From NCBI GenBank assembly GCA_031273515.1, contig JAISRU010000094.1, positions 1 to 7,317 of the forward strand: a DNA stretch of 7,317 nucleotides. Reading direction: 5' to 3'. Every line of letters starts with the position of its first letter. Positions within the stretch are counted from its first letter, which is position 1. Under the pieces are notes generated by a model, which saw only the letters and a list, made by a program, of their open reading frames with translations, made no database searches and had not been told where the DNA came from. Both the position numbers and the translations under genes were made by a program. This DNA is from Bacteroidales bacterium. Its GTDB lineage: Bacteria; Bacteroidota; Bacteroidia; Bacteroidales; WCHB1-69. This document shows, piece after piece, positions 6,891 to 7,317 of this stretch.

Positions 6891-6922
6891 CAAAAGTACA
6901 CAAAATTAATTGAGAATTGAAA
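6891..6922 (-). promoter_or_regulatory. Bacteroidetes-type promoter of the DUF4831-coaD operon
   Basis: The minus strand reads TACTTTTG (6898-6891), matching TAnnTTTG. TTTC lies 20 nt upstream (6922-6919), a one-mismatch -33 element provided by the 7-bp array. The leader to the ATG at 6871 would be only about 10-15 nt and A-rich (ATTACAAAAC before ATG). This placement supports the downstream start for the DUF4831 gene. Confidence 0.68.
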
Positions 6923-6935
6923 ATTGAAAATTGAA
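6908..6935 (-). repeat. Heptanucleotide array (AATTGAA)x4
   Basis: On the plus strand AATTGAG is followed by three copies of AATTGAA. The complement matches the array at 94-121, one base differing. It sits directly upstream of the DUF4831 promoter and forms the left outer edge of the 17-bp inverted repeat. An open frame runs through it but I do not regard it as coding. Confidence 0.88.
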
Positions 6936-7042
6936 AATGGCGCAAAGCGACGCAAATAACACACCCGTCATTGCCTTTGTCTTGAACTCTGATTTATCTA
7001 TTTAACTGATTAACATGATTACCATACGGATGATTTTTATTT

Positions 7043-7083
7043 CCCGCAGAATACCGCAGAATAACCGCAGAGTTACGCAGAAA
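7043..7083 (+). repeat. Short-period CCGCAGA array
   Basis: Four imperfect copies of a 9-11 bp unit with core CCGCAGA(A/G) or ACGCAGAA. It occupies the same relative place, after CATGATTACCAT, as the CACAGAT array at 2023-2060. A related CCACGGAGA piece follows at about 7096-7104. It is not coding. Confidence 0.72.
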
Positions 7084-7152
7084 TTACATAGATATCCACG
7101 GAGAAAATCCTGCTAATCCTTAAATCTTGTAAATCGACGCACGAAGCGAGAG

Positions 7153-7176
7153 CAGAGGCAAACTTGTTTGCTTCTG
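7153..7176. repeat. Strong hairpin inside the second island
   Basis: CAGAGGCAAAC (7153-7163) and GTTTGCTTCTG (7166-7176) pair over 11 positions with one G-T wobble around TT. It lies in the about 77 bp that separate two modules which are only 5 bp apart in the first island, so it may belong to an inserted piece. Confidence 0.6.
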
Positions 7177-7255
7177 TCGAGCAAGAAGGAGAGAGGCGAA
7201 GCCAATCCTGATTCAGACAAAGTGAAACAATCCTCGTCGCTTTGCGCCATTATTA

Positions 7256-7280
7256 ATTATCCATTATCCATTATCAATTG
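7256..7280 (+). repeat. Heptanucleotide array (ATTATCC/ATTATCA)
   Basis: ATTATCC, ATTATCC, ATTATCA, then ATTG. The unit is the complement of AATTGAT with one base changed in two copies. It flanks the right copy of the 17-bp inverted repeat, mirroring the array on the left at 6908-6935. Confidence 0.8.
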
Positions 7281-7281
7281 T

Positions 7282-7308
7282 AAAAAAGGGCTACCCGAAG
7301 ACAGCCCT
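7282..7308 (-). terminator. Rho-independent terminator of a gene beyond the right edge
   Basis: On the minus strand AGGGCT (7308-7303) pairs with AGCCCT (7292-7287) across a 10-nt loop and runs into a T tract (complement of the A run 7282-7287). No coding sequence reaches it within the window, so it should end a minus-strand gene that lies to the right and runs toward the DUF4831 operon. Confidence 0.78.
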
Positions 7309-7317
7309 AAATTCTAT

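Larger units (their letters stand above)
6936..7251. repeat. Repeat island bounded by a 17-bp perfect inverted repeat
   Basis: AATGGCGCAAAGCGACG at 6936-6952 is the exact reverse complement of 7235-7251. The 282 bp between hold no gene. They contain modules also seen at 1871-2020: 6976-6997 (TTTGTCT, T, GAACTCTGATTTAT), 7003-7042 (TTAACTGATTAACATGATT then ACCAT), and, in inverted orientation, 7106-7126 and 7204-7222 (exact complement of 1955-1973). Heptanucleotide arrays lie just outside both ends. The unit resembles a non-autonomous, MITE-like element or a dispersed intergenic repeat; no transposase is present and no target duplication is evident. Confidence 0.65.

Noticed and set aside
6872..6964. 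N-terminal extension of the DUF4831 protein to an ATG at 6964
   Set aside because: The extra 31 codons are the heptad array plus the promoter, while the Met at 6871 starts a normal signal peptide.

Overview
The window looks like a chromosomal segment from a member of the Bacteroidales (phylum Bacteroidota). The grounds are protein families largely confined to that group (a DUF4831 protein and a lipoprotein with a Big_5-type Ig-like domain), promoters of the Bacteroidetes TTTG / TAnnTTTG type, A-rich leaders without a Shine-Dalgarno sequence, and AT-rich intergenic repeat debris common in these genomes. I cannot name a genus.

Layout, left to right. (1) A plus-strand gene for a large surface or periplasmic lipoprotein (about 71-1846). 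(2) A 417-bp gene-free island (1847-2263) made of short repeats: a 7-bp array, dispersed repeat modules, a CACAGAT array and a 16-bp tandem array. It ends in the terminator of the next gene. (3) gdhA, hexameric glutamate dehydrogenase, minus strand (3604-2264), with its own promoter at about 3681-3711. (4) A minus-strand three-gene operon read from right to left: a secreted DUF4831 protein (6871-5702), coaD (5686-5204, coenzyme A synthesis) and an exported TlpA/thioredoxin-like protein (5214-3769). The last two overlap by 11 bp. (5) A second repeat island (6872-7317) holding the operon promoter, a 17-bp perfect inverted repeat around about 280 bp of repeat modules, and the terminator of a further minus-strand gene lying beyond the right edge.

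The genes are ordinary for the group: nitrogen assimilation or glutamate catabolism (gdhA), an essential cofactor step (coaD) and three exported proteins of unknown or general function. I see no defence system, CRISPR array, integrase or biosynthetic cluster. The most unusual content is in the repeats. Four arrays share one 7-bp unit (AATTGAW and variants). They sit at the edges of the islands and, at the first gene, run into both ends of the coding sequence, supplying part of the signal peptide and the stop codon. Because 7 is not a multiple of 3, the 5' array could act as a frameshift switch; this is a hypothesis. The two islands also share modules that are rearranged and partly inverted between them.
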